Shown in pieces: positions 36,749-45,466 of a DNA stretch of 64,000 bases (position 1 is its first letter; each line of letters begins with the position of its first letter). Below the pieces are notes generated by a model that was given only the letters and a program-made list of their open reading frames with translations, did no database searches and was not told the origin of the DNA. This DNA comes from Mangrovibacter yixingensis (GTDB taxonomy: Bacteria; Pseudomonadota; Gammaproteobacteria; Enterobacterales; Enterobacteriaceae), in the NCBI RefSeq assembly GCF_020523985.1, contig NZ_JAIVKM010000001.1, forward strand, positions 496,001-560,000. Direction: 5' to 3'. The translations under genes and the position numbers were made by a program.

Positions 36749-37912
36749 ATGAATAGTAGTAACCCTTTGATTCCAGAGAGCAAACTACCATCTTTAGGCA
36801 CCACTATTTTCACGCAGATGAGCGCTCTGGCACAGCAGCATAAAGCCATTAACCTGTCTCAAGGTTTTCCTGACTTTGACGGGCCGCGTTATTTACAAGA
36901 ACGCCTTGCGTGGCATGTATCCCAGGGCGCGAACCAATATGCACCAATGACAGGTGCCCAGCCGTTGCGGGAAGCGATTTCCCGTAAAACGGCAGAATTG
37001 TATGGCTGGCAGCCGGACGCCAATAGTGAAATCACCGTAACAGCCGGGGCAACAGAAGCCCTGTATGCAGCCATCACTGCATTAGTACGCACCGGGGACG
37101 AAGTGATTTGTTTTGACCCCAGTTACGACAGCTATGCACCGGCGATTGAGCTGGCAGGTGGCGTAGTGAAACGCCTGGCATTACAGCCGCCACATTTCCA
37201 GGTGGACTGGGCTGCATTCAAAAACATGCTTACCCCGAAAACCCGCATGGTTATCCTCAATACCCCGCACAACCCAACTGCAACAGTGTGGCAGAAGAGC
37301 GATTTTAGCCAGTTATGGCAGGCCATTGCGGAGCAGGAAATCTATGTGCTGAGCGATGAAGTGTATGAGCACATTTGCTTTGCACCTGACGGCCATGCCA
37401 GCGTACTGGCTCATGAAGCACTGCGCGAGCGTGCTGTGGCGGTATCGTCGTTTGGTAAGACCTACCATATGACAGGCTGGAAAGTGGGTTACTGTGTGGC
37501 TCCTGCTGCAATTAGCGCTGAGATCCGTAAAATTCACCAGTACCTGACTTTTTCAGTGAATACCCCGGCACAGCTGGCTCTGGCAGATATGCTGGAAGCT
37601 GAACCTGAACACTACCGTGCATTACCGGCATTTTACCAGGCGAAGCGTGACCGTTTTGTGCAGGCGTTATCGGCCAGCCGCCTGGAGGTGTTGCCTTGCA
37701 ACGGAACCTACTTCTTACTGGCGGATTACAGCGCTATTTCTGATATGGATGATGTGAGCTTTTGCCGCTGGTTAACCACCGAACATGGCGTGGCGGCGAT
37801 ACCGTTGTCCGTATTCTGTGCCGACCCGTTCCCTCATAAACTGATTCGCCTGTGTTTTGCCAAGCAAGAAGCGACGTTGGATGCGGCTGCAGAGCGTCTG
37901 GTGAAACTCTGA
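36749..37912 (+). CDS. ybdL: Methionine aminotransferase YbdL
   Basis: 387-residue fold-type I PLP enzyme. The PLP lysine is in SSFGKTYHMTGWKVGY; NTPHNPTATVW and SDEVYEH are the usual cofactor motifs. The E. coli enzyme transaminates methionine with 2-oxo acids, so it can convert KMTB, the product of MtnD, to methionine, the final salvage step. It keeps its E. coli neighbour hcxA at a distance, with the mtn and transporter genes lying between. The shared MetJ boxes with mtnB support the link. Confidence 0.93.
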   Translation: MNSSNPLIPESKLPSLGTTIFTQMSALAQQHKAINLSQGFPDFDGPRYLQERLAWHVSQGANQYAPMTGAQPLREAISRKTAELYGWQPDANSEITVTAGATEALYAAITALVRTGDEVICFDPSYDSYAPAIELAGGVVKRLALQPPHFQVDWAAFKNMLTPKTRMVILNTPHNPTATVWQKSDFSQLWQAIAEQEIYVLSDEVYEHICFAPDGHASVLAHEALRERAVAVSSFGKTYHMTGWKVGYCVAPAAISAEIRKIHQYLTFSVNTPAQLALADMLEAEPEHYRALPAFYQAKRDRFVQALSASRLEVLPCNGTYFLLADYSAISDMDDVSFCRWLTTEHGVAAIPLSVFCADPFPHKLIRLCFAKQEATLDAAAERLVKL

Positions 37913-37933
37913 TTGTTTCAGTGGTGGTCATAT

Positions 37934-37970
37934 AAAAAAACCTGGCGTCAGTAACGGCGCCAGGTTTTTT
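37934..37970. terminator. Bidirectional terminator between ybdL and araE
   Basis: A-run plus CCTGGCG pairing with CGCCAGG plus T-run; it works in both directions and separates the convergent genes. Confidence 0.88.
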
Positions 37971-37981
37971 ATGCGCGGTTT

Positions 37982-39400
37982 TTACTGGCCGATATCGCGC
38001 AGTTTTTTCCCGGTCATCAGATTACGTTCAATATGTTCCAGCGTGACGTTTTTGGTTTCCGGAATCAGCACAAAGGTGACAATGATGAACAGAACGTTCA
38101 GTGCGGTATATAACCAGAACGTACCTGCGGCACCAATGCTGTCCAGCAGTGTCAGGAAGGTCGCGCCAATAATCATATTGGAAACCCAGTTGGTGGTCGT
38201 TGAGCAGGTCACCCCAAAATCACGGCATTTCAGTGGCTGAATTTCAGAACACAGGATCCAGACTACCGGTGCAGCGCTCATCGCATAGCCAGCAATACAC
38301 ATCATGGTCATACCAACAGACAACCAGGACAGCGTGCCAGAGCTGTGACCGCCTTCTACCTGCATCAGGCAGTAGCCAAGAATCAGCGTCCCCAGAGCCA
38401 TAACGGTGAAGCCAATTTTCAGCGCGGGTTTACGCCCTGATTTATCTACCGTGAACACGGCAATAAATGTGGCCAGCATAAAGGTCAGCCCGACAACAAC
38501 AGTGGCAACCATTTGTTGTTCTGTACTGGTGAACCCGGCCATCTGGAAGATTTTCGGGGCGTAATACATGATGATGTTCATCCCGGTAAATTGCTGCATA
38601 GCCTGCAACAACATCCCAAGGAATACCGCACGGCGCACATTGCGGTTGCTTTTAAACAGTGCCCAGCCACCTTGTTTCACTTTCAGGCTTTCGCGGATTT
38701 CGTTCAGTTCTTCACGGGCTTTTTCTGAGGAATCACGCAGCATACGCAGCACTTTTTCAGCCTGGTTGTGTTGGCCTTTTGCTGCAAGCCAGCGCGGGCT
38801 GTTGGGCAGAAACACTACCATGACCAGTAATGCGAGAGCGGGCAGCGCCAGAACACCCAGCATGGCACGCCAGTTGCCGCTGTAACTCAGTGCGGTATCT
38901 GATAAGAACGCCAGCAAAATACCCAGAGTGACCATTAACTGGTACATGCTGATCATTTTACCGCGTACATTCTCTGAAGCCATTTCAGACAAGTACAGTG
39001 GCGCAGTATAAGACGCTATCCCGACGGCTATCCCCAGTACCACACGGGACATCAGGAGAATTTCCAGGTTGGTGGACATCGCCGAACCCAGAGAACCAAG
39101 AATGAACAGAATCGCACCCGCCATCAGGCTGTATTTGCGGCCTAAACGGAAAGACAACCAGCCATTAAAGAGCGCCCCCAGCGCAGCACCGAGCATCATA
39201 CTGCTGACAACCCATTCTTGTGCCTGGCTGGATAATGTGAAGTGATGAGTAATAAAAGGTAGCGCGCCTGATATAACACCGATATCCAGACCAAACAGCA
39301 GACCAGCTACAGCTGCTGAGATCGAGACAAACAGATTCATCCGGCGTGCTTTTTGTGCCTGGATAGAAAGTATATCGCCTGTTTCGCTGACATAAGACAT
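37982..39400 (-). CDS. araE: Arabinose:proton symporter AraE
   Basis: 472 residues, exactly the E. coli AraE length, MFS sugar-porter family with 12 helices. Motifs: [16 protein letters not shown] in helix 1, [15 protein letters not shown] after helix 2, [32 protein letters not shown] in helix 7 and [13 protein letters not shown] at the end. It reads as AraE rather than GalP through its whole length. An AraC-type half-site pair lies upstream. It is far from its E. coli location (next to lysA/galR); no ara catabolic genes are in the window. Confidence 0.88.
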   Translation of the reverse strand: MSYVSETGDILSIQAQKARRMNLFVSISAAVAGLLFGLDIGVISGALPFITHHFTLSSQAQEWVVSSMMLGAALGALFNGWLSFRLGRKYSLMAGAILFILGSLGSAMSTNLEILLMSRVVLGIAVGIASYTAPLYLSEMASENVRGKMISMYQLMVTLGILLAFLSDTALSYSGNWRAMLGVLALPALALLVMVVFLPNSPRWLAAKGQHNQAEKVLRMLRDSSEKAREELNEIRESLKVKQGGWALFKSNRNVRRAVFLGMLLQAMQQFTGMNIIMYYAPKIFQMAGFTSTEQQMVATVVVGLTFMLATFIAVFTVDKSGRKPALKIGFTVMALGTLILGYCLMQVEGGHSSGTLSWLSVGMTMMCIAGYAMSAAPVVWILCSEIQPLKCRDFGVTCSTTTNWVSNMIIGATFLTLLDSIGAAGTFWLYTALNVLFIIVTFVLIPETKNVTLEHIERNLMTGKKLRDIGQ

Positions 39401-39485
39401 ATGTGTAACTCCAGCATAGGGTTGTTTTTATGAGGCTACGGTACGGTATTTCCGTTTGTTTGCGTCTGGCTTAAAACGTCAGTGA

Positions 39486-39502
39486 TATGGATTATTATGC
39501 TG
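39486..39502 (-). promoter_or_regulatory. AraC-binding site candidate upstream of araE
   Basis: Read toward araE the sequence is CAGCATAATAATCCATA, close to the E. coli araI1 half-site TAGCATTTTTATCCATA (13 of 17). A second TCCATA lies at 39528-39533. This supports the araE assignment. Confidence 0.6.
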
Positions 39503-39814
39503 CTGCATGTGGTTTTGTGACGTGCGTTCCATAATGAAAACAGGCGTTACATCACAAAATATCGCTGATATGTGAGGTTTGAAGCGAGTTTGCTCACTTT
39601 AAACACGTTGTGGTAGCGAGTTTTTTTAGTTTGTGAATATGGATGATTCTTGTTTTCTACCTCTTGTTGTTGAGCGGTTACATCCTGCTTCGGTTATCCC
39701 GGTGACCGCTATTCGGCGTGGGCCACAGACAGAGAGCACCATGCCTGTTCAGGCAGGGTTTGGTGGTAAAGGTGTTTTCCTTGTTTTATGTGTGGTTAAT
39801 TGCGTCTACACTAT

Positions 39815-40096
39815 ACAGGCTGAGTTTTAAGTATTTATTCATGTCCGGTAGCGTTTGCCTCGGCGATAGAAATGTGGGAACCGGGCGTAAGGAGCCTTGG
39901 CTGGTTTGATATGCAAAACCAATCACAGCCATAGGCAGGATGTAAGGCCGTAAGCATTGTCCGCCAGCCAGCCAGATGGTGTAATCGTTGCCTTGTTGCG
40001 TCTGAAAAATGGGGCAGCAGCGTACACACCAGTTGATATGGCGCTGAAGTACTGAGTGGTATTTCAGTCTCGGGCCGCCTTCCGGGTGGCTTTTTT
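39815..40096 (+). ncRNA. Candidate structured small RNA upstream of ahpC
   Basis: A rho-independent terminator for the plus strand stands at 40074-40096, but no plus-strand gene precedes it (araE is on the other strand). Upstream lie stem-loops: GGCT-GGTTT with AAACC-AGCC (about 39899-39930), GGC-GGA-TG with CA-TCC-GCC (about 39933-39963), and ACTGA/TCAGT (40051-40068). A TCTACACTATA element near 39805-39815 resembles a RpoS-type -10 region. The 5' end is a guess. I recognise no known RNA family; a decayed gene is the alternative. Confidence 0.35.
40074..40096 (+). terminator. Orphan rho-independent terminator upstream of ahpC
   Basis: GCCGCC (40074-40079), loop TTCCG, GGTGGC (40085-40090; one G-T pair), then six Ts. 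Valid only on the plus strand. Confidence 0.75.
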
Positions 40097-40263
40097 ATTT
40101 CAAGGTACCCGGTGGTTGGGCTGGTATGGCGGTTCATTCGTCAAGTTGCAACAATGAGCATGAATAGTAGGTATTGCTTATTGATTTGATAACGCAAACG
40201 CATTGGCTGAAGTGACGAATATTCGTTACTTTATATCCCGTCGATAACACGGAGGAAGTATAG

Positions 40264-40827
40264 ATGTCCTTAATTAACACCAAAATCAAACCTTTCAAAA
40301 ACCAGGCATTTAAAAACGGTGAATTCATCGAAGTTACCGAAAAAAGCGTAGAAGGCCGCTGGAGCGTGTTTTTCTTCTACCCGGCTGACTTTACCTTCGT
40401 ATGTCCGACTGAGCTGGGCGACGTAGCTGACCACTACGAAGAGTTCCAGAAACTGGGTGTTGATATCTACTCAGTATCTACTGATACCCACTTCACCCAC
40501 AAAGCGTGGCACGACGAGTCTGACACCATCGCTAAAATCAAATACGCGATGATCGGCGACCCGACCGGCACCCTGACCCGTAACTTCGAAAACATGCGCG
40601 AAGCTGAAGGTCTGGCTGACCGTGGTACTTTCATCGTTGACCCGGAAGGTATTATCCAGGCTATCGAAGTTACTGCTGAAGGCATCGGCCGTGACGCTTC
40701 TGACCTGCTGCGTAAAGTGAAAGCAGCTCAGTACGTTGCTACTCACCCAGGTGAAGTTTGCCCGGCTAAATGGAAAGAAGGCGATGCCACTCTGGCTCCG
40801 TCTCTGGACCTGGTTGGTAAAATCTAA
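40264..40827 (+). CDS. ahpC: Alkyl hydroperoxide reductase peroxiredoxin AhpC
   Basis: 187-residue typical 2-Cys peroxiredoxin that reduces H2O2 and organic peroxides. The peroxidatic Cys47 is in FTFVCPTE and the resolving Cys near 166 is in GEVCPAKW. Codon use is strongly biased to preferred codons (GGT, CTG, GAA, ATC), as expected for a very abundant protein. AGGA precedes the ATG. AhpF, its reductase, follows. OxyR control is known in E. coli, but I could not place a convincing OxyR site here. Confidence 0.97.
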   Translation: MSLINTKIKPFKNQAFKNGEFIEVTEKSVEGRWSVFFFYPADFTFVCPTELGDVADHYEEFQKLGVDIYSVSTDTHFTHKAWHDESDTIAKIKYAMIGDPTGTLTRNFENMREAEGLADRGTFIVDPEGIIQAIEVTAEGIGRDASDLLRKVKAAQYVATHPGEVCPAKWKEGDATLAPSLDLVGKI

Positions 40828-40956
40828 TTACCAAACCACACTGGTGCAGGCGATATAACACGCGCTGCACTGGTCAATAAATCGCCCGGATTGCTGGGCG
40901 ACTAATTAAACGCATTCGGGTGCCTGGCACCCGAATTTCTTGCCAGGGAGATAAAC

Positions 40957-42522
40957 ATGCTCGACGCAACCATGAAAACACAGCTTAAGGGCTACCTTGA
41001 GCGTCTGACTAAACCTGTTGAGTTGATTGCTACACTGGATGACAGTGCACAGTCCGCTGAAATCAAGGAGCTTCTGGCAGAAATCGCGGCGTTGTCTGAC
41101 AAAGTTTCTGTTAAAGAAGATAATGCAAAGGATGTTCGTAAGCCGTCCTTTCTGATTACTAACCCAGGCAGTGAACAAGGGCCGCGTTTTGCCGGTTCAC
41201 CGTTGGGACACGAATTTACTTCATTGGTTCTGGCATTGCTGTGGACCGGTGGGCACCCGTCAAAAGAAGCGCAGGCACTGCTTGAGCAGATTCGCGATAT
41301 TGACGGTGATTTTGAATTTGAAACTTACTATTCGCTCTCTTGCCATAACTGCCCTGATGTTGTTCAGGCGCTGAATTTAATGGCTATTCTCAATCCGCGG
41401 ATTAAACATACTGCGATTGATGGCGGTACTTATCAGAACGAAATTACCGATCGCAACATCATGGGCGTTCCTGCGGTGTTTGTGAATGGTCAGGAATTTG
41501 GCCAGGGCCGCATGACTCTCGCTGAAATCGTTGCCAAAGTAGATACCGGTGCAGAGAAACGTACAGCAGAAGAACTCAGTAAGCGTGACGCTTATGATGT
41601 GCTGATTGTAGGCTCAGGCCCGGCAGGTGCAGCTGCAGCAGTTTACTCTGCCCGTAAAGGTATTCGCACTGGGTTGATGGGTGAACGCTTTGGCGGCCAG
41701 ATCCTCGATACAGTAGATATCGAAAACTATATTTCTGTGCCAAAAACCGAAGGTGCCAAATTGGCCGGCGCGTTGAAATCACACGTTGATGATTATGATG
41801 TAGATGTGATTGACAGCCAGAGCGCGGCGAAACTGATCCCGGCAGATGTTGAAGGTGGCCTGCATCAGATTCAGACGGCATCAGGTGCAACACTGAAAGC
41901 GCGCAGCATCATTGTGGCAACCGGTGCCAAATGGCGCAACATGGGTGTGCCAGGCGAAGACCAGTACCGTACCCGTGGCGTAACGTACTGCCCACACTGT
42001 GACGGCCCGTTGTTCAAAGGTAAACGTGTCGCTGTCATTGGTGGTGGTAACTCTGGTGTTGAAGCAGCGATTGACCTTGCTGGTGTGGTTGAACATGTCA
42101 CTCTGCTTGAGTTTGCGCCTGAAATGAAAGCAGACCAGGTATTGCAGGACAAAGTACGCAGCCTGAGCAATGTAGATATCATTCTTAATGCGCAAACTAC
42201 GGAAGTGAAAGGCGATGGCACCAAAGTGACCGGCCTTGAATACCGTGACCGCAATAGTGGCGATATTCACCAGTTAGCGCTGGCCGGGATTTTTGTGCAG
42301 ATTGGTTTGCTGCCTAATACCACCTGGCTGGAAGGGGCTGTTGAGCGCAACCGCATGGGTGAAATTATTATCGATGCGAAATGCGAAACCAATGTGAAAG
42401 GGGTATTCGCTGCGGGCGACTGCACCACTGTGCCGTACAAACAGATAATCATTGCGACTGGTGAAGGGGCCAAAGCGTCTCTTAGCTCGTTCGATTACCT
42501 GATTCGCACAAAAACTGAATAA
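40957..42522 (+). CDS. ahpF: Alkyl hydroperoxide reductase flavoprotein AhpF
   Basis: 521 residues. It passes electrons from NADH through FAD and two disulfides to AhpC. The N-terminal tandem-thioredoxin domain has SCHNCPDV (CxxC near 129-132), and the thioredoxin-reductase-like part has the FAD motif [17 protein letters not shown] and the CxxC in CPHCDGPLF near 345; [15 protein letters not shown] binds NADH and GVFAAGDCT closes the FAD site. The 129-bp gap after ahpC is typical of the pair. A terminator follows. Confidence 0.97.
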   Translation: MLDATMKTQLKGYLERLTKPVELIATLDDSAQSAEIKELLAEIAALSDKVSVKEDNAKDVRKPSFLITNPGSEQGPRFAGSPLGHEFTSLVLALLWTGGHPSKEAQALLEQIRDIDGDFEFETYYSLSCHNCPDVVQALNLMAILNPRIKHTAIDGGTYQNEITDRNIMGVPAVFVNGQEFGQGRMTLAEIVAKVDTGAEKRTAEELSKRDAYDVLIVGSGPAGAAAAVYSARKGIRTGLMGERFGGQILDTVDIENYISVPKTEGAKLAGALKSHVDDYDVDVIDSQSAAKLIPADVEGGLHQIQTASGATLKARSIIVATGAKWRNMGVPGEDQYRTRGVTYCPHCDGPLFKGKRVAVIGGGNSGVEAAIDLAGVVEHVTLLEFAPEMKADQVLQDKVRSLSNVDIILNAQTTEVKGDGTKVTGLEYRDRNSGDIHQLALAGIFVQIGLLPNTTWLEGAVERNRMGEIIIDAKCETNVKGVFAAGDCTTVPYKQIIIATGEGAKASLSSFDYLIRTKTE

Positions 42523-42539
42523 TTAATTATTTATACAGT

Positions 42540-42572
42540 AAAAAGGCTGCCATTTTTGGCAGCCTTTTTTTT
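42540..42572. terminator. Bidirectional terminator between ahpF and the Gnt permease
   Basis: AAAAGGCTGCCA, loop TTTTT, GGCAGCC and a long T-run. Serves the convergent genes on both sides. Confidence 0.9.
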
Positions 42573-42640
42573 ACTTTAACGGTAACGCAATGGTAACGCA
42601 GCCAATACCTGGTCGTTACCATTTCAGCTCGAGTGCAGGT

Positions 42641-44017
42641 TTACAGAATAAGGCTACCCAGTGCTGCCAGCAGGAAAGCGATGGTTCCCAGCAAGGTTTC
42701 CATCACAGTCCAGGTTTTCAGCGTGGTTTTTTCATCCATTTCAAGGAAGCGGCCAACTAACCAGAAACCAGAATCATTCACATGTGACAGCACAGTGGCA
42801 CCACCTGCGATAGCGATGACAATAAAGCAGAGATCGAACTGGCTGAGCCCTGGCGTTGCCTGCACCATCGGAGCAACCAGTGCCGCAGTAGTAGTTAACG
42901 CAACCGTTGCAGAACCCTGGGCCACACGCAAAATTGCTGAAACAACAAACGCGGCGACAATCAAAGGCAGACCAATATTGCCCAGAACATCTGCCAGCGC
43001 ATTACCAATACCACTGGCGCGCAGTACACCACCAAACATCCCACCAGCACCCGTTACCAGCACGATGGCGCAAATTGGGCCCAGCGCACCATCACAAATT
43101 TTTTCCAGGTGTTGGCGGCTACGGCTGCCGCTGAAAACTTGCAGTGCGAAGAACACGGTAATCAGCAGCGCAACCGGTGTTTTACCCAGCATACGCAGTA
43201 TTTGCACCAGTGTGTTATCTGCTGAAACCCAGCCGATAACTGTTGCGGTATTCAGGCCTGTGTCTAAGAAGATAAGTACCAGTGGCAGCATTAAAATGGT
43301 CATTACCATGCCAAATGACGGCGGCTGGTGCGAAGTATCACGCTCAATGTCACCTAAAAATGATGACGGTAATTTCACGTCAAATTTTTTGCCAGCATAT
43401 TGCCCGTACAGGTATGCACCGATATACCAGGTCGGGATAGCGATAACCAGGCCAAGGATAACCAACAGGCCGATATTGGCACCCAGTAATTCACTGGCGG
43501 CAACCGGGCCTGGGTGGGGCGGAACCAGCGCATGCATCACGGCAAATGCACCTGCAGCCGGGAAGGCATATTTCAGTGTCGAGCCACCAAATTGCTTCGC
43601 CACGCTGAAAATGATCGGTAGCATCACGACCAGACCCGCATCAAAAAAGATGGGAAAGCCAAACATCAATGAGGCGACGCCAACAGCCAGTGGTGCACGC
43701 TTTTCGCCGAACTTGTTAATCAGAGTGTCGGCCAGAACCTGTGCACCACCAGAGACTTCCAGCAACCGGCCAATCATGGCCCCCAGCCCAACGAGTAAGG
43801 CTACCCCGGCAAGTGTACTTCCAAAACCATTTAACAAAGTGGGGACAACTTTATCGAAAGGAACTTTCGTTGCCAGAGCCACCAAAATACTGACCAGGGT
43901 AAGGGCCAAAAAGGCATGTACCCGAAAACGCATAATGAGAACTAAAAGGATGACAACGGAGGCAGCAGCAATCCCCAGAAGGGTACCTGCACCATATGCG
44001 TGTGTTAATTCTGTCAT
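42641..44017 (-). CDS. GntP-family gluconate-type permease
   Basis: 458-residue inner-membrane symporter with about 12-14 helices. Family signatures: LGAMIGRLLEVSGGAQVLAD near residue 80, GFPIFFDAGLVV near 120, VPPHPGPVAASELLGA near 158, TGAGGMFGGVLRASGIG and QGSATVALTTTAA. The start at 44017 has AGGGG 8 nt upstream. Two GntR-like operators upstream indicate gluconate or a related sugar acid as inducer and substrate. Which E. coli paralogue (GntT, GntU, GntP, IdnT, YgbN) it equals cannot be settled by eye. It occupies the place of uspG-ybdR-rnk in E. coli. Confidence 0.85.
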   Translation of the reverse strand: MTELTHAYGAGTLLGIAAASVVILLVLIMRFRVHAFLALTLVSILVALATKVPFDKVVPTLLNGFGSTLAGVALLVGLGAMIGRLLEVSGGAQVLADTLINKFGEKRAPLAVGVASLMFGFPIFFDAGLVVMLPIIFSVAKQFGGSTLKYAFPAAGAFAVMHALVPPHPGPVAASELLGANIGLLVILGLVIAIPTWYIGAYLYGQYAGKKFDVKLPSSFLGDIERDTSHQPPSFGMVMTILMLPLVLIFLDTGLNTATVIGWVSADNTLVQILRMLGKTPVALLITVFFALQVFSGSRSRQHLEKICDGALGPICAIVLVTGAGGMFGGVLRASGIGNALADVLGNIGLPLIVAAFVVSAILRVAQGSATVALTTTAALVAPMVQATPGLSQFDLCFIVIAIAGGATVLSHVNDSGFWLVGRFLEMDEKTTLKTWTVMETLLGTIAFLLAALGSLIL

Positions 44018-44074
44018 GGAATAACCCCTATGAAACTTGAGCGTAGTGCGAAGGTAAAAACCCTTCGTTCCGTG

Positions 44075-44104
44075 CTGATACCGGTAACATGATACTGGTA
44101 ACAT
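44075..44104 (-). promoter_or_regulatory. Two tandem GntR/IdnR-type operators
   Basis: ATACCGGTAACAT (44078-44090) and ATACTGGTAACAT (44092-44104) each match most of the GntR operator ATGTTACCGGTAACAT. They lie 60-90 bp upstream of the permease ATG, spaced 14 bp apart. Confidence 0.7.
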
Positions 44105-44324
44105 TCGTTACTCTTAAAGCGCTCCTGACATGTTTATTAATATTTTGAGATATGTATCAAGCATTGAATATAAATACGCCGTTTGTTGATCCACTCACTT
44201 GTTTTTGATGAATGACTTTGTTAGCTCATTGGGAATTGAATGTAATGTCTTTGTTAATTATAGGATTATATATAGCAGTGTGATCATTTTGGAGAATAAA
44301 AGGGAGTACAGATGGAGTTATATT
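44105..44324. other. AT-rich intergenic region upstream of the Gnt permease
   Basis: Strongly AT-rich. It holds the distal permease promoter region and, on the plus strand, a possible promoter for a small ORF (TTGAAT, 17 bp, TATAGG, about 44236-44264). Nothing else recognised. Confidence 0.45.
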
Positions 44325-44432
44325 ATGGAAAATTCTGTATGCAGAACGCTGAATATTGCCGGTTTTCCTGGCATGTTTAGTCGATTTTTGGGGGGACGGG
44401 CTGTACCCATTAATAACGTAATGGGTACATAG
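44325..44432 (+). CDS. Candidate 35-residue small protein
   Basis: ATG with GGAG 7 nt upstream, then 35 codons starting MENSVCRTLNIAG and ending NNVMGT. The composition is mildly hydrophobic and basic, with no clear membrane helix. A perfect inverted repeat GTACCCATTA/TAATGGGTAC (44403-44428) covers its last codons, which suggests the region may instead be the 3' structure of the convergent rna gene. No homologue recognised. Confidence 0.22.
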   Translation: MENSVCRTLNIAGFPGMFSRFLGGRAVPINNVMGT

Positions 44433-44437
44433 ATGTA

Positions 44438-45244
44438 TCAGAAGCCAGCCTTATCCAGGCGGAATTGTTTCGGGCAGTTGCCAGGATGAGCGCCTGGGGC
44501 AAAACTATTTGGCGATAACGGTGCATTAATACTTTCTGCGCGAATGGCAATTTGAATCTCAGTTAGCCATGCCGGGTTGCCATGGCACATAAAGCGAAAT
44601 GCCTTCACGCTTTTTTCACCGTAAGCCGTGCTGATAGCCTGATTAACTGATTCGCGTGAAACGGTTTCTCCATAGTGCTGCGCAAGGAAAACGCCAGCGG
44701 CACTGTGGCGTATTTCGTTGTTGAGACGCAGCATTGTGCCAAAGTAGTCGTCTGGTACAAAACCAAAGCAGACGCCATGTTTAGCGTATTCATAGCGTTC
44801 AAGGCAGGATGTTCCGCCAGCTCCGGGCATGTGCTTCACCAATTGCTCAGCAAGGGAAGGAGAAATGCCTGTATCGGGAGCGGCGCATTTTCTGCTGGCT
44901 TTCACTTCAGGCATATCAGGGGCCGGGCGTGTTGCACAACCAAAACGCATCCATCGGCGCCTGTCCACACCCTGCCTGGCAATACTGCGTGGCAGATCCG
45001 GCCATAATCCATGAATTGTCAGAAACTGTGTTTTGTCTGCCTGTTCTTGCTGGTTCTGGCATTCGCTGGGTAATGCACGCCGGCTTTGGTGCATTGACTG
45101 GCAAAAACCTGGCTGCCAAGAGAGTGCCAGTACATAGTGGTCAAAATCACTGTAATGCTGCGCCTGTAATGGCGCGCTATAGCCCGGTATGGAAACCGAT
45201 AACAGTATGGCGAGAAAACAGCCAATTATTGTGCGGGTAATCAT
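44438..45244 (-). CDS. rna: Ribonuclease I (RNase T2 family)
   Basis: 268-residue periplasmic endoribonuclease. The signal peptide (about 1-23) ends near GYSA. The two catalytic segments are FLTIHGLWPDLP (CAS1, His) and YEYAKHGVCFGF (CAS2, Glu-Lys-His). Cysteines for four disulfides are spread through the mature part. It lies 222 bp downstream of dcuC on the same strand, separated by a dispersed repeat and hairpins; in E. coli the citrate fermentation genes lie in that gap. Confidence 0.94.
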   Translation of the reverse strand: MITRTIIGCFLAILLSVSIPGYSAPLQAQHYSDFDHYVLALSWQPGFCQSMHQSRRALPSECQNQQEQADKTQFLTIHGLWPDLPRSIARQGVDRRRWMRFGCATRPAPDMPEVKASRKCAAPDTGISPSLAEQLVKHMPGAGGTSCLERYEYAKHGVCFGFVPDDYFGTMLRLNNEIRHSAAGVFLAQHYGETVSRESVNQAISTAYGEKSVKAFRFMCHGNPAWLTEIQIAIRAESINAPLSPNSFAPGAHPGNCPKQFRLDKAGF

Positions 45245-45283
45245 GGGGTAATCATTGAGTGGGTTGTGTTTAGCGCTACAGTG

Positions 45284-45300
45284 TAGCCCCTTTCGGGGCT
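45284..45300. repeat. Hairpin upstream of rna
   Basis: AGCCCC, TTTC, GGGGCT: a short GC hairpin directly abutting the dispersed repeat. A longer relative, CACAGCCCCC-TTTC-GGGGGCTGTG (45440-45463), lies on the other side of the repeat, just after the dcuC stop codon. Confidence 0.5.
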
Positions 45301-45391
45301 CAGATTGATGAAAAAGAAGGAAAAAACGTAGTTTCTCCTTCTTTTTAGTTAGCAGCCGAAAGTCAATGAATTGATTTTCCTTGTTTTTTAT
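45301..45391 (+). repeat. Dispersed intergenic double-hairpin repeat, copy 2
   Basis: Aligned along its whole length with 12125-12220. Hairpin 1: AAAAAGAAGGA (45311-45321) with TCCTTCTTTTT (45336-45346). Hairpin 2: GAAAGTCAAT (45358-45367) with ATTGATTTTC (45370-45379), one G-T pair. A C-G pair of copy 1 is an A-T pair here, so both strands of the stem changed together. It lies between dcuC and rna, where E. coli has the cit genes. Confidence 0.75.
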
Positions 45392-45466
45392 TGGGTGGCA
45401 TTCTTTCGTTCTGTGCGAACATAAAGTTTGTCATCAGACACAGCCCCCTTTCGGGGGCTGTGTGAC

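Larger units (their letters stand above)
39401..40263. other. Long intergenic region araE-ahpC
   Basis: 863 bp. It holds the araE promoter with an AraC-type site (39486-39502), a possible plus-strand RNA ending at a terminator (40074-40096), and the ahpC leader. In E. coli ybdO and dsbG stand beside ahpC; neither is here. Short frames on both strands (for example 39633-39830 plus, 39835-40137 minus) lack ribosome binding sites and family resemblance. Confidence 0.6.

Noticed and set aside
39835-40137. 100-codon minus-strand frame upstream of ahpC
   Set aside because: No ribosome binding site, no recognisable family, and it overlaps the structured region ending in a plus-strand terminator.
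40140-40263. OxyR site upstream of ahpC
   Set aside because: One ATAG followed by AT-rich sequence is present, but the other three tetrads of the OxyR pattern do not match at the required spacing.
42633-44024. Open frame of 463 codons on the plus strand
   Set aside because: It is the antisense shadow of the Gnt permease; composition (Ser, Pro, Thr, Ala-rich) and lack of family resemblance show that it is not a gene.
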